DNA of 33,267 bases, taken from assembly GCA_959596515.1 (NCBI GenBank), contig CAUFXR010000018.1, positions 1 to 33,267 on the forward strand, read 5' to 3'. This document shows, in pieces, positions 8,476-15,834 of this stretch. The stretch's first letter is position 1. The number at the start of each line of letters is the position of its first letter. The notes under the pieces were generated by a model. The model worked only from the letters and a program-made list of their open reading frames with translations, did not search any database and had not been told where the DNA came from. A program made the translations under genes and the position numbers. The DNA comes from an uncultured Oscillospiraceae bacterium. Lineage in GTDB: Bacteria; Bacillota; Clostridia; Oscillospirales; Acutalibacteraceae.

Positions 8476-9192
8476 TTATTCATCGATAAAATCCTGTAAG
8501 ATCTGATCTATCTCCTCTTCCGTTCCTCTGGGCTTTTTCGGCGGATCCACTCGGCGTTTTGCCGGTTTTCGCGCCTGCGTCCTTTTGGGTACGGAAGAAT
8601 TATTTTTTACCTGATCCATCCGTCTGGTTTCCTCAAACAGAGAAAAATCATACTTTGAGGAATAATAATCGCTGTGGGAAACATCGCTGATATTCAGGAA
8701 ATCTCCATCGTTTTCCAAAGGCGGTTCTGACGAGGAAAAACCATGTTCAGACGGTTGGGGTTTATCAAAATATTTCCAGTCTGTCCTGCCAGACCGAATT
8801 TCCGGAAGCTCATCAGCGGTGTGATTACTGGAAATATTTCTGTGAAAAGCGCCGGAAGGCTTTGCCCTTCTCACAGGCTTTTTTCCGGCATTTTTCATGG
8901 GAGAGAGCACGATGGTAAAGGGAGCCAGAAGAAAGAAGAGCAAAAAGGGAATGACAATCAAGAACACATGACCAAACTGGATACTTTCCCGAAAAATGAC
9001 CATGGGCAGGGCGATGAGCAGTCCCAGAACGGAAGCGACGGCGGCGAAGGTTTTCAGCCTTTTGGTGTACCGGATATTGGACGTTTTCCCGCACCGAAAA
9101 CACCGGTATTCCCCATCTTTATGAATGCCCCAGGCCTGCAGATACGTCAGACGCTTTTTACAGTAGGGACAAAACGGCAATTGGTTTTTCAT
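8476..9192 (-). CDS. zinc-ribbon membrane protein of unknown function
   Basis: A 238-residue protein with an N-terminal zinc ribbon (Cys8-x2-Cys11 and Cys31-x2-Cys34, as CPYC and CFRC), two membrane segments at about 47-67 and 74-97, and a 140-residue polar tail rich in Ser, Lys and Arg that looks disordered. I chose the ATG at 9190-9192 because it directly precedes the MKNQLPFCPYC start of the zinc ribbon. The frame is open to an upstream start at 9339, but that part would overlap remB and has no family-like sequence. It lies between remB and gyrB on the same strand and is tightly coupled to gyrB. No function can be stated; a link to envelope or stress sensing would be a guess. Confidence 0.8.
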   Translation of the reverse strand: MKNQLPFCPYCKKRLTYLQAWGIHKDGEYRCFRCGKTSNIRYTKRLKTFAAVASVLGLLIALPMVIFRESIQFGHVFLIVIPFLLFFLLAPFTIVLSPMKNAGKKPVRRAKPSGAFHRNISSNHTADELPEIRSGRTDWKYFDKPQPSEHGFSSSEPPLENDGDFLNISDVSHSDYYSSKYDFSLFEETRRMDQVKNNSSVPKRTQARKPAKRRVDPPKKPRGTEEEIDQILQDFIDE

Positions 9193-9200
9193 ATTCCATC

Positions 9201-9509
9201 CTACCTTTCCGGAGCCGAGGTTTCCTTTGAAATTGAAATCAGATTGGTTTCTGTTGTTTTCAGAAAATCCATCCGCTTCAGCAGGGTGGAGGAAGAAATC
9301 TGACTGATATACACAGTGGTTTTTCCATTTTCCGCGCATACCACAAAGGATTTTGGCAGTTCCATAGACACATTGATCACTTTGCCGCTTTTTTCCGCCT
9401 GAGTCAGATAATCCCGGGTAAATTTGGAAATGGTGGAGGTATCCAGATCAAAGATCCCCACAATGCTATCCATTTTTACCACGGTTTCCTGGCCCAAATG
9501 AAGATACAT
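9201..9509 (-). CDS. remB: RemB/YaaB family regulator (DUF370)
   Basis: A 102-residue protein of the DUF370 family. In B. subtilis the family member at this position between recF and gyrB is YaaB (RemB), linked to control of matrix and osmotic genes with its paralogue RemA. The sequence shows the family blocks MYLHLGQ, IVGIFDLD, TRDYL, KSFVV and VYISQISSSTLLKR. The C-terminal 20 residues are polar and poorly conserved. ATG at 9507-9509 with AGGAGAAG just upstream. It is followed after 8 bp by the zinc-ribbon gene, suggesting a remB-zinc ribbon-gyrB operon. Confidence 0.9.
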   Translation of the reverse strand: MYLHLGQETVVKMDSIVGIFDLDTSTISKFTRDYLTQAEKSGKVINVSMELPKSFVVCAENGKTTVYISQISSSTLLKRMDFLKTTETNLISISKETSAPER

Positions 9510-9559
9510 AACTCTTCTCCTCTAATGATAAATCAAATAAAGTAAATTTGATAAAAATT

Positions 9560-9950
9560 AATGAAAATAAATAAAATAATTAAAAATATATTCGGGTTTT
9601 CAAATTCGGGTTTTCAAAATACGCGGGGTTTCAAAGCCTTTTTGGGTTTTCGGAATTCTGACGGTCTTTCAAAGCCCCCTCAAAATTTCCCGGTTCTTTT
9701 TAAATCCGCTGGTTTTTTAATTTTTCCGGGCCATTTAAATCTCTGCGGCCTCTTTCAAGTTTTTCGGATCTTTTAAACTTCTTTGGGTCTTTCAAGTTTC
9801 TCCGGGTCTTTCAAGTTTCTTCGGGCCTTTCAAACTTCTCTGAGCCTTTCAAGTTTCTTCGAGCCTTTCAAATTTCCCCGGGCCCTTTCAAGTTTCTCCG
9901 AGCCTTTCAAACTTCTTCCGAGCCTTTCAAACTTCTTCGGGTCTTCGGCG
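9560..9950. repeat. degenerate 19-20-bp tandem repeat array between recF and remB
   Basis: A CTTTCAAGTTTCTTCGGGC-like unit recurs about every 19-20 bp from roughly 9700 to 9950, with more degenerate TTTAAA/TTTCAAA versions back to about 9600. The last copies overlap the 3' end of recF: the recF stop (9927-9929) lies within a repeat unit. There is no credible gene in 9510-9926, although plus-strand frames are partly open across the repeat. Confidence 0.85.
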
Positions 9951-11093
9951 GTTGAGTTTCCAAAGCCCTCCGTTTTTTGTCCCGGCTCGCCCCTGAATCT
10001 CCCCGTTCTCCACATAGAAGGTCTTGCCCTGGGATAAGCCCAGAATCGAATTGGGATCACAGCAGGTGATGAATACCTGCCATCCCTGGATCTTATTCAG
10101 CAGATAATCCTGGCGGGAGGCGTCAAGCTCGCTCATCACGTCGTCCAGCAGGATCACCGGTCTTTCTCCGAGGGCTTCCGCCAAAAGAGAAGCCTCCGCC
10201 AGCTTCAGCGCCAGCACGCAGGAACGCTGCTGTCCCTGAGAGCCGTACTCTCTGGCGGATTTTTCCTGGATCGTCACCAAAAGGTCGTCCCGGTGGGGGC
10301 CCTTGGTGGTAAACCCGGCGTTCAGGTCTTCTTTTCTGCCTTTTTGCAGCAGGGAAAAAAGCTGCTCCCAATACAAAACCTCATCCGCGCCATCTATGAC
10401 CAGACTGCTTTCATAACGGGCGGAGAACTTTTCCCTGCCCTGGGAAATGCCGTCATAAATTTCTCCAGCGGCTTCGGAAAGCCTTTCGATATAGCGCTTT
10501 CGCTCTATGGTAATGGCCGCCCCAAGCCTCGAGAGCTTTTCATCCCAGATTTCCAGGGTTTCCAAAAGCTCGGAATGATAGGAAATATCCTTGAGCAGGG
10601 TATTCCTTTGGGCAAGGGTCCGGCTGTATTGGCTCAATAACTTGGCGTAGGCGGGTTTTTTCTGGCAGAGGGCGGCGTCCAGAAACTTTCGCCGCATGGA
10701 CGGTCCCTCTTTAATGAGGGAAAGGTGGTCGGGAGAAAACACCACGGCGCAGAATTTTCCAATCAGTGACGAGGCCGCCGGCTGATCCACCCCGTTGAGC
10801 TGGGCGGCCCGTTTTTTCGCCGTCCCGTCAATGGTGATCCTGGCTGTCTGCTCCCGCTGTTCCGCCTCGAAATCCAGGGCCAGCACGGCGCCGGCCGAAG
10901 AGGAAAAGGAGATCAGTTCCTGATCTTTTGCTCCCCGGAAAGATCTTCCCCCGGTGAACAGCCAAATCGCCTCCAGCAGATTGGTTTTTCCCTGGGCGTT
11001 GTCCCCGTAAATCACGTTGACCTGAGATCCGGGGATCAGTTCATTCTCTTTTAAATTGCGGTAATCCCGAAACCCAAGCCGGTTGACCTTCAC
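9927..11093 (-). CDS. recF: DNA replication and repair protein RecF
   Basis: RecF is an SMC-like ATPase that binds single/double-strand DNA junctions and helps load RecA at gaps. The 388-residue protein has Walker A GDNAQGKT at 30-37, the signature region EYGSQGQQRSCVLALKLAE and Walker B PVILLDDVMSELD. It is longer than the usual 360-375 residues; the last 25 or so residues (after FYVENGEIQG) are not RecF-like, and the stop falls inside the neighbouring 19-bp repeat array. It starts with GTG at 11091-11093, immediately after the yaaA stop TAA, with GAGGTG inside yaaA as a probable ribosome-binding site, so translation is coupled. Part of the dnaA-dnaN-yaaA-recF cluster. Confidence 0.97.
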   Translation of the reverse strand: MKVNRLGFRDYRNLKENELIPGSQVNVIYGDNAQGKTNLLEAIWLFTGGRSFRGAKDQELISFSSSAGAVLALDFEAEQREQTARITIDGTAKKRAAQLNGVDQPAASSLIGKFCAVVFSPDHLSLIKEGPSMRRKFLDAALCQKKPAYAKLLSQYSRTLAQRNTLLKDISYHSELLETLEIWDEKLSRLGAAITIERKRYIERLSEAAGEIYDGISQGREKFSARYESSLVIDGADEVLYWEQLFSLLQKGRKEDLNAGFTTKGPHRDDLLVTIQEKSAREYGSQGQQRSCVLALKLAEASLLAEALGERPVILLDDVMSELDASRQDYLLNKIQGWQVFITCCDPNSILGLSQGKTFYVENGEIQGRAGTKNGGLWKLNRRRPEEV

Positions 11094-11309
11094 TTACGCC
11101 AGCACCTCAATCAATAGCTCTCCCATTTGGGCGGTATCCCCGGGACGCATTTTTTTGCCCCGCATGGTACAGACCTCCCCGTTGACCAAAACCTGGCCGC
11201 TCTGAATGATTACCTTGGCCTGGCCGCCGGTGACCGCGCCCCCGGAAAGCTTTAATAGGGAATCTAAACGGATAAACTCCGTATCAATATGGATTTGTTC
11301 CTTTTTCAT
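11094..11309 (-). CDS. yaaA: S4-domain RNA-binding protein YaaA
   Basis: A 71-residue protein made of one S4 RNA-binding fold, as in the YaaA/RlbA-type proteins conserved between dnaN and recF in Firmicutes. Residues 10-62 contain the S4 core FIRLDSLLKLSG-AVTGGQAKVIIQSGQVLVNGEV and R-G-K-K-M-R-P-G-D. It is thought to act with ribosomes or structured RNA; that role is family knowledge. ATG at 11307-11309 follows GAGGC at about 6 nt. It lies 18 bp from dnaN and abuts recF. Confidence 0.93.
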   Translation of the reverse strand: MKKEQIHIDTEFIRLDSLLKLSGGAVTGGQAKVIIQSGQVLVNGEVCTMRGKKMRPGDTAQMGELLIEVLA

Positions 11310-11327
11310 GAATTTGCCTCACTGCTT

Positions 11328-12449
11328 TTATTGCTGTTTCAGCCGGACGGGCAGCACCAGGAACAGGAAAGAATCCCCCTGGGTGGGGACGATCTTCATG
11401 GGACTGACCGGACCGGTAAGCTGGATCTTGACCTCGTCTGTATCCGCGTTTCGCAGGGCATCCAGCAGATAACGGTTGTTAAAACCGATCTCCACCTCCG
11501 GCCCTGTGGTCTGGGCGGAAAGCTCGTCGTTCGCCTTGCCGATGGAGGTGACACAGGAAATCTTGATTTCTCCATCCTCGGCGAAAATGCACCGCACCGG
11601 GCTTTTCAGCCGGTCGGTGATCAGCAGGGATACACGCTCCACGCTGTTGATCAAATTTCTGGTATTGACCGTCACCTCAGTGGTAAACTGAGCGGGAATC
11701 GCCGCTTTATAATCCAGAAATTCTCCCTCCAAAAGCCGGGAGATCACGGAATATTTCTCGATCTTAAAGATAATGTGCCGTCTGCCCACCAGAATTTCCA
11801 CGTTTTCGTCCTGATCCGGCAGCAGCTTGATCACCTCGGAAAGGGTCTTGCCCGGCACCACAAACCGGATCTCATCCTCTTCCTCGAATTTCAGATTGAT
11901 CATTTCCGTCCGCATCGCCAGCCGGTAGCCGTCCACAGACACCAGCCGGATGATTCCGTTCTCAATGTTGAACAGGGTACCGGTGTGGACAGGCTTTGCG
12001 TCGGTATCCGCTACCGCGAACAGGGTCTGGCGGATCATGCTTTTCAGAATCGGACTGGTCAGGTCGATGCTGGAAGCCCCATCCACAGAAGGAAGCTCCG
12101 GATATTCGGAACTGGGAATTCCCACAATGGAGAACTCCGAAGGGCCGCAGGTGATCTGGGTGATCATTTTTTCATCCACAAGAATCGAGACCGTTTCGTC
12201 CGGCAGTCTTCTCACAATATCGCCGAAAAGCCTGGCGCTGAGAACTACCTCTCCGGGCTCGTCCACCTGAGCCTCGATCACCGTGGTGATACCAAGCTCT
12301 AAGTCATAGCCGCAGAGCTTCAAATCACCATCCGGGGTAGTTTTCAAAAGAATTCCCTCTAAAGCGGCCAATGTGGATTTTGAGGAAACGGCTCTCTGCA
12401 CGTTGGAGACCGCCTCCACCAGCTGAGATTTTTGACACTGAATTTTCAT
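11328..12449 (-). CDS. dnaN: DNA polymerase III beta subunit (sliding clamp)
   Basis: The ring-shaped processivity clamp of the replicative polymerase. The 373-residue length matches the three-domain DnaN family. The N-terminus MKIQCQKSQLVEAVSNVQRAV and the C-terminal KIVPTQGDSFLFLVLPVRL are characteristic, the last forming part of the partner-binding pocket. ATG at 12447-12449 has AGGAGG 5 nt upstream. It is separated from dnaA by the 805-bp oriC, as in B. subtilis. Confidence 0.98.
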   Translation of the reverse strand: MKIQCQKSQLVEAVSNVQRAVSSKSTLAALEGILLKTTPDGDLKLCGYDLELGITTVIEAQVDEPGEVVLSARLFGDIVRRLPDETVSILVDEKMITQITCGPSEFSIVGIPSSEYPELPSVDGASSIDLTSPILKSMIRQTLFAVADTDAKPVHTGTLFNIENGIIRLVSVDGYRLAMRTEMINLKFEEEDEIRFVVPGKTLSEVIKLLPDQDENVEILVGRRHIIFKIEKYSVISRLLEGEFLDYKAAIPAQFTTEVTVNTRNLINSVERVSLLITDRLKSPVRCIFAEDGEIKISCVTSIGKANDELSAQTTGPEVEIGFNNRYLLDALRNADTDEVKIQLTGPVSPMKIVPTQGDSFLFLVLPVRLKQQ

Positions 12450-12986
12450 AAAAACCTCCTGCTTTCTTTCATTAAGGTAATTAAAGAGCTTTTTAAAGAG
12501 TTTTCTGGTCCCGGCAAAACAAGGAGCCTTTTCCAGGATTGTCTGCCGTGATCTCTCGATTTAAAAATTAAAAATCAAATAAGGAACAGCCTTGATTCAA
12601 ATTTGAGATTTTCATTTAAAATCTGAGGGATAAAAGGGAAAAGAATTCTGAACGCTTTTCAAATTCTGAGAACCCAAAATTCTTTGAAATTAAGGTTTCT
12701 TAAAGATCGTGGCATCGTTTCTTAAATGTGAAAGGCGGAATCCGAATCGCAAGCAATCTTATTTATGGATTCTGTCTCACGAAAGTTAAGAAAAAGTAAG
12801 AGACAGGAAAAAAGAGATCCATTTTTTTGACGGGCTGAGTTTTTTCCGCTACCGGATAAATGACAGATAAGAGAAAAAAGTTTTCCACGGAAAAAGTTTT
12901 TCAAAGGAGGGGTTTTCCTGTTTTATCAGATTCTAAAAGAAAAAGAGAAATTTCTCTTCTGGAAAGGATAGAAGAGTATTAAAAGA
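12450..12986. other. AT-rich side of oriC (predicted DNA unwinding region)
   Basis: The DNA between the DnaA-trio and dnaN is AT-rich with many A and T runs (notably 12560-12720). It also contains an inverted repeat with 7-bp arms at 12772-12778 and 12800-12806. It is on the side of the trio where strand opening occurs in B. subtilis. It presumably also carries the dnaN leader, but I could not identify a convincing promoter. No gene is supported. Confidence 0.65.
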
Positions 12987-13001
12987 TAGTAATAGTAGTA
13001 G
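12987..13001 (+). other. DnaA-trio of the origin basal unwinding system
   Basis: Five consecutive triplets read TAG TAA TAG TAG TAG, immediately followed by a GC-rich stretch (GGGACGG, 13001-13007) and, 7 nt further on, a DnaA box (13014-13022). This trio - GC cluster - DnaA box order matches the basal unwinding system described for B. subtilis, where DnaA filaments load onto the trio strand and open the origin away from the boxes. The orientation relative to dnaA and dnaN is also the same. Confidence 0.85.
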
Positions 13002-13013
13002 GGACGGTGAAAA

Positions 13014-13245
13014 TGTGGAAAAGTTTATTTTTTTCAGCGAGGCCGGAAAAAACGGAAAAGAAACTCTGTGGAATGTATGTGTGGGGAAAGTGGAAAGAAA
13101 AGAGTCGATACGAGGTTTTTCACATTTCTGTGGAAAGAAAACTGTGGAATGTGGAAAAAAAGTGGAAAAGAAGAAACAGGAAACTCTTTATTTTTCCACC
13201 GGTTTTGTGGAATGTGGAAAGTTTCTCCACCGGGATGTGTAAAAT
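13014..13245. other. oriC DnaA-box cluster
   Basis: TGTGGAAAA (the complement of TTTTCCACA) and close variants recur at 13014, 13067, 13080, 13129, 13143, 13150, 13206 and 13213, with TTTTCCACC in the other orientation at 13192. Two places, 13143-13158 and 13206-13221, hold overlapping boxes offset by 7 bp. None matches the canonical TTATCCACA exactly; the fourth base is T/A-shifted in most. The cluster sits between the dnaA stop and the DnaA-trio. Plus-strand open frames through it are low-complexity artefacts of the boxes. Confidence 0.85.
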
Positions 13246-13254
13246 CAGAAAGTC

Positions 13255-14571
13255 TCAGCGGTCCCGGATATTTTTGATGATATCTTCCACCATACCTTTG
13301 GTTTTGGAGTCTTTCTTCATATTTTTCTCCACCTGCTGTACGGCGTAGACTACGGTGGAGTGATCTCTACCGCCGAACTCCTCGCCGATAGTGGTTGTGG
13401 AAAGCTGAGTGATCTCTCGCACCACGTAAACGGCGATCTGCCGGGCGTTTGAGATGTTCGCGCTTCGCTTGGAGGATCGGATATCGTCGGGGGAGACCCC
13501 AAAAGTGCGGCCTACCTCCTCGATGATTTTCTCCACCGTCAACGGAGGTGGCTGATCGTTGTTCAGAATATCTGAGATGGCTGTCTGAGCGTTTGCCATA
13601 GTGGGGGCATCCCCATTTAAAAGCCAGTTAGCTTTCATTTTCTTTACCGCGCCTTCCAGCTGACGAATATTGGTTTTCAGCCGGGTGGCAATATATTCGC
13701 ATACGTCTCCTGGCAGTTCCAAATCCAGGGCTTCCGCTTTCCTTTTTATAATAGCGATCCTGGTCTCGAAATCCGGAGGTTGAATGTCGGCGATCAGGCC
13801 CCACTCGAACCGGGTACGGAGCCTGTCCTCCAGAGTTTGAATCTCCTTGGGAGGGCGGTCAGAGGTGAGGACAATCTGCTTTTTCGCTTCGTAGAGGGAA
13901 TTAAAGGTATGGAAAAATTCCTCTTGGGTGGAATCCTTGCCGGCGATAAACTGAATGTCATCCACCAGCAGCACGTCTGTTTTCCGATATTTCTGATGAA
14001 AGGTAGAGGTTGTTCCGTGCTGGATCGCGTCGATCAGCTCGTTGGTGAAATCGTCTCCCTTTATGTAGAGGGTGGTCATCTCCGGATGGCTACGTTTCAG
14101 ATCATTACAGATGGCGTAAAGCAGATGAGTTTTTCCCAGACCAGAGTTTCCATAAATAAACAGGGGATTATAAGCGCCTGCCGGATTGGCCGCCACCGCC
14201 AGAGAGGCGGCGTGAGCGAATTTGTTAGAGGAGCCTACGATGTAGGTGTCAAAAGTGAATTCATATTCCGAGTCGATAGCAAGAGTATCGTTGGCGGCGG
14301 TCTTTTTATTTTCCCCTTCATCGGGAATGGTAAAGATAATGTTGATTCCGGAACCAAAAATCTCGTGAACAGCGGAATTTAACAGGGACATGTAACATCG
14401 GTTCAGGGTCTGCCGGTGAAACTCGTTGGGCACCATCAATATGGCGTCCCCCGCGTCGAAGTCCAGCTTGACGGGCTCGATCCGGCTGATCCAGGTTTTA
14501 TAAGCAACGTCCGTAATATGGGCCTTGCAGTAATCGCAGATCAGATCCCACGCTTCGTGAAAGGATTCCAT
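13255..14571 (-). CDS. dnaA: chromosomal replication initiator protein DnaA
   Basis: The AAA+ initiator that binds DnaA boxes and opens oriC. The 438-residue protein has domain I (1-85, helicase/partner binding), a short linker (86-103), an AAA+ domain with Walker A GNSGLGKT at 141-148, Walker B LLVDD at 201-205 and an arginine-finger region LRTRFEWG at 251-258, and domain IV with the DNA-binding motif GRDHSTV at 401-407. Linker domain II is short. ATG at 14569-14571 is preceded by GGAGG. It is transcribed divergently from rpmH; a DnaA box at 14675-14683 in the shared upstream region suggests autoregulation. Confidence 0.98.
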   Translation of the reverse strand: MESFHEAWDLICDYCKAHITDVAYKTWISRIEPVKLDFDAGDAILMVPNEFHRQTLNRCYMSLLNSAVHEIFGSGINIIFTIPDEGENKKTAANDTLAIDSEYEFTFDTYIVGSSNKFAHAASLAVAANPAGAYNPLFIYGNSGLGKTHLLYAICNDLKRSHPEMTTLYIKGDDFTNELIDAIQHGTTSTFHQKYRKTDVLLVDDIQFIAGKDSTQEEFFHTFNSLYEAKKQIVLTSDRPPKEIQTLEDRLRTRFEWGLIADIQPPDFETRIAIIKRKAEALDLELPGDVCEYIATRLKTNIRQLEGAVKKMKANWLLNGDAPTMANAQTAISDILNNDQPPPLTVEKIIEEVGRTFGVSPDDIRSSKRSANISNARQIAVYVVREITQLSTTTIGEEFGGRDHSTVVYAVQQVEKNMKKDSKTKGMVEDIIKNIRDR

Positions 14572-14641
14572 TCTATCTTCCTCCGAATGTAATTTTCAAG
14601 TATCAGTCGCCGGCCAAAAAAGGCAGGCACTATATAGAATT

Positions 14642-14670
14642 ATTTTATCACAAATTCCCGGAATACACAA
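14642..14670 (-). promoter_or_regulatory. candidate dnaA promoter
   Basis: On the minus strand a TAAAAT -10 (14642-14647) lies 17 nt from a weak TTGTGT -35 (14665-14670). The start of dnaA is about 70 bp downstream. Only the -10 is close to consensus, so this is tentative. Confidence 0.35.
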
Positions 14671-14674
14671 ATGG

Positions 14675-14683
14675 TTTTCCACA
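14675..14683 (+). promoter_or_regulatory. DnaA box upstream of dnaA
   Basis: TTTTCCACA, the same form as in the oriC cluster, sits just upstream of the candidate dnaA -35. It could let DnaA repress its own gene. The rest of the 328-bp dnaA-rpmH gap is AT-rich and otherwise holds only the promoters. Confidence 0.55.
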
Positions 14684-14829
14684 TGTTTCGTTTGGAAGAA
14701 AAACCCCTAATTTTTTTTATTTTTGTGAGATTTCATCATGTTGTGGGCCTAATTCTTTTAACTCACAAGGTTTTGGGTCTGAAAGGACTGAAAAAAGGAA
14801 AAGATTCGGTATGATCTGGGCCGAAAAGG

Positions 14830-14859
14830 TTGACAGAAAGCCTATTTTTCATATATAAT
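14830..14859 (+). promoter_or_regulatory. consensus housekeeping promoter of rpmH
   Basis: TTGACA (14830-14835) and TATAAT (14854-14859) are both perfect, separated by 18 bp. Transcription would start near 14866, giving a leader of about 35 nt before rpmH. Probably the main promoter for the rpmH-rnpA-yidD-yidC-jag series. Confidence 0.9.
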
Positions 14860-14899
14860 GCTAAATTGCAAGGTTTTACGCTGGAAAGGGGGGTTACTC

Positions 14900-15034
14900 A
14901 TGCTGAGAACTTACCAGCCGAAGAAGCTCCACAGAAAAAAAGAGCATGGCTTTAGAAAGAGAATGGCTGACAGAAACGGCCGCAAAGTACTGTCTCGCCG
15001 CAGAGCGAAAGGAAGAAAGCATCTTTCTTATTAA
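14900..15034 (+). CDS. rpmH: 50S ribosomal protein L34
   Basis: A 44-residue, very basic ribosomal protein that binds 23S rRNA. The sequence contains the family pattern T-Y-Q-P-K-K-x-x-R-K-K-x-H-G-F-R-x-R-M and N-G-R-K-V-L-x-R-R-R-A-K-G-R-K. ATG at 14900-14902 follows a G-rich ribosome-binding site. It is the first gene to the right of oriC and is driven by the perfect promoter just upstream, as in most bacteria. Confidence 0.97.
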   Translation: MLRTYQPKKLHRKKEHGFRKRMADRNGRKVLSRRRAKGRKHLSY

Positions 15035-15205
15035 TGGATTTTTTTCATTAATAATATTGGCTGAATTTTAGGTTTTTAACGGAAAAGTATGGCAAAGGGG
15101 GCGACCCCCTGCCGAAACAGACCTGAAAAACGAAATTTCGCTGAGAAGATCGATGAAACGGACAAGGCCGCGGGAACAATCCGCGGGACGAAAACAGGGG
15201 AGCAC

Positions 15206-15550
15206 ATGAAACCGAACGCCACGTTCACAACGCTGAAAGAAAATAAGGATTTTCGCCGGATTTACCACAGGGGAAAATCTTATGTTTCTCCTGTTTTGGT
15301 TACTTACGTGATGAAAAATCGAAAACCGGGCCTGCGGATTGGCTTTACCACCAGCAAGAAAATCGGGATCGCGGTACAGCGAAACCGTTCCCGCAGGGTC
15401 ATGAGAGAAGCGTTCCGGCTGATCGCGCCGGAATTGAAAACAGGATATGATTTTGTTTTTGTAGCCCGGGGAAAGACGCCTTTTGTGAAATGCGAGGCCG
15501 TGAAAAGGGCAATGACAAAGCAGCTGAAAGAGGCGGGAGTTTTCAAATGA
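15206..15550 (+). CDS. rnpA: ribonuclease P protein component
   Basis: The protein cofactor of RNase P, which binds the catalytic RNA and matures tRNA 5' ends. The 114-residue protein has the family start TLKENKDFRRIYHRGKSYV and the RNR motif region AVQRNRSRRVMREAFR. I chose ATG 15206 because it has GGGGAG 5 nt upstream and gives the normal length. The same frame is open to 15089, but that extra 39 residues does not look like RnpA. The stop overlaps the yidD start (ATGA at 15547-15550), so translation is coupled. Confidence 0.95.
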   Translation: MKPNATFTTLKENKDFRRIYHRGKSYVSPVLVTYVMKNRKPGLRIGFTTSKKIGIAVQRNRSRRVMREAFRLIAPELKTGYDFVFVARGKTPFVKCEAVKRAMTKQLKEAGVFK

Positions 15551-15789
15551 AGCGCCCGCTTATTTGGCTTATCCGGTTTTATCAAAGGGCCATTTCCCCT
15601 TTGAGCCGGCCCTGCTGCAAGTATTATCCCACCTGCTCCAATTACGGGTTGCAGGCCATCGAGAGATTCGGCGCCCTAAAGGGCGGGCTGCTGACCCTTT
15701 GGCGTATTTTAAGGTGCAATCCCTTTTCCAAGGGCGGCTACGACCCGGTGCCCGAAAAAAAGGAAAAACGAAAAAAGAGTAAAAAGTAA
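15547..15789 (+). CDS. yidD: membrane protein insertion efficiency factor YidD
   Basis: An 80-residue protein of the YidD family, which aids YidC-dependent membrane insertion at the inner face of the membrane. The core is R-F-Y-Q-R-A-I-S-P, the cysteine-bearing CCKYYPTCSNY segment and the R-C-N-P-F-x-x-G-G-Y-D-P-V-P motif, with a lysine-rich tail. The ATG overlaps the rnpA stop by 4 bp. Genes rnpA, yidD and yidC are in the usual order. Confidence 0.95.
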   Translation: MKRPLIWLIRFYQRAISPLSRPCCKYYPTCSNYGLQAIERFGALKGGLLTLWRILRCNPFSKGGYDPVPEKKEKRKKSKK

Positions 15790-15834
15790 CAGCCGGCCGC
15801 CAAGTCCGGCGGCGTTGGGAGGAAAATCGCAGGT

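Noticed and set aside
9193..9339. Upstream start for the zinc-ribbon gene
   Set aside because: It would overlap remB in another frame and adds 49 residues without resemblance to anything; the start at 9192 directly precedes the zinc ribbon.
15089..15205. Extended N-terminus of rnpA
   Set aside because: The start at 15206 has a better ribosome-binding site and gives the normal RnpA length.
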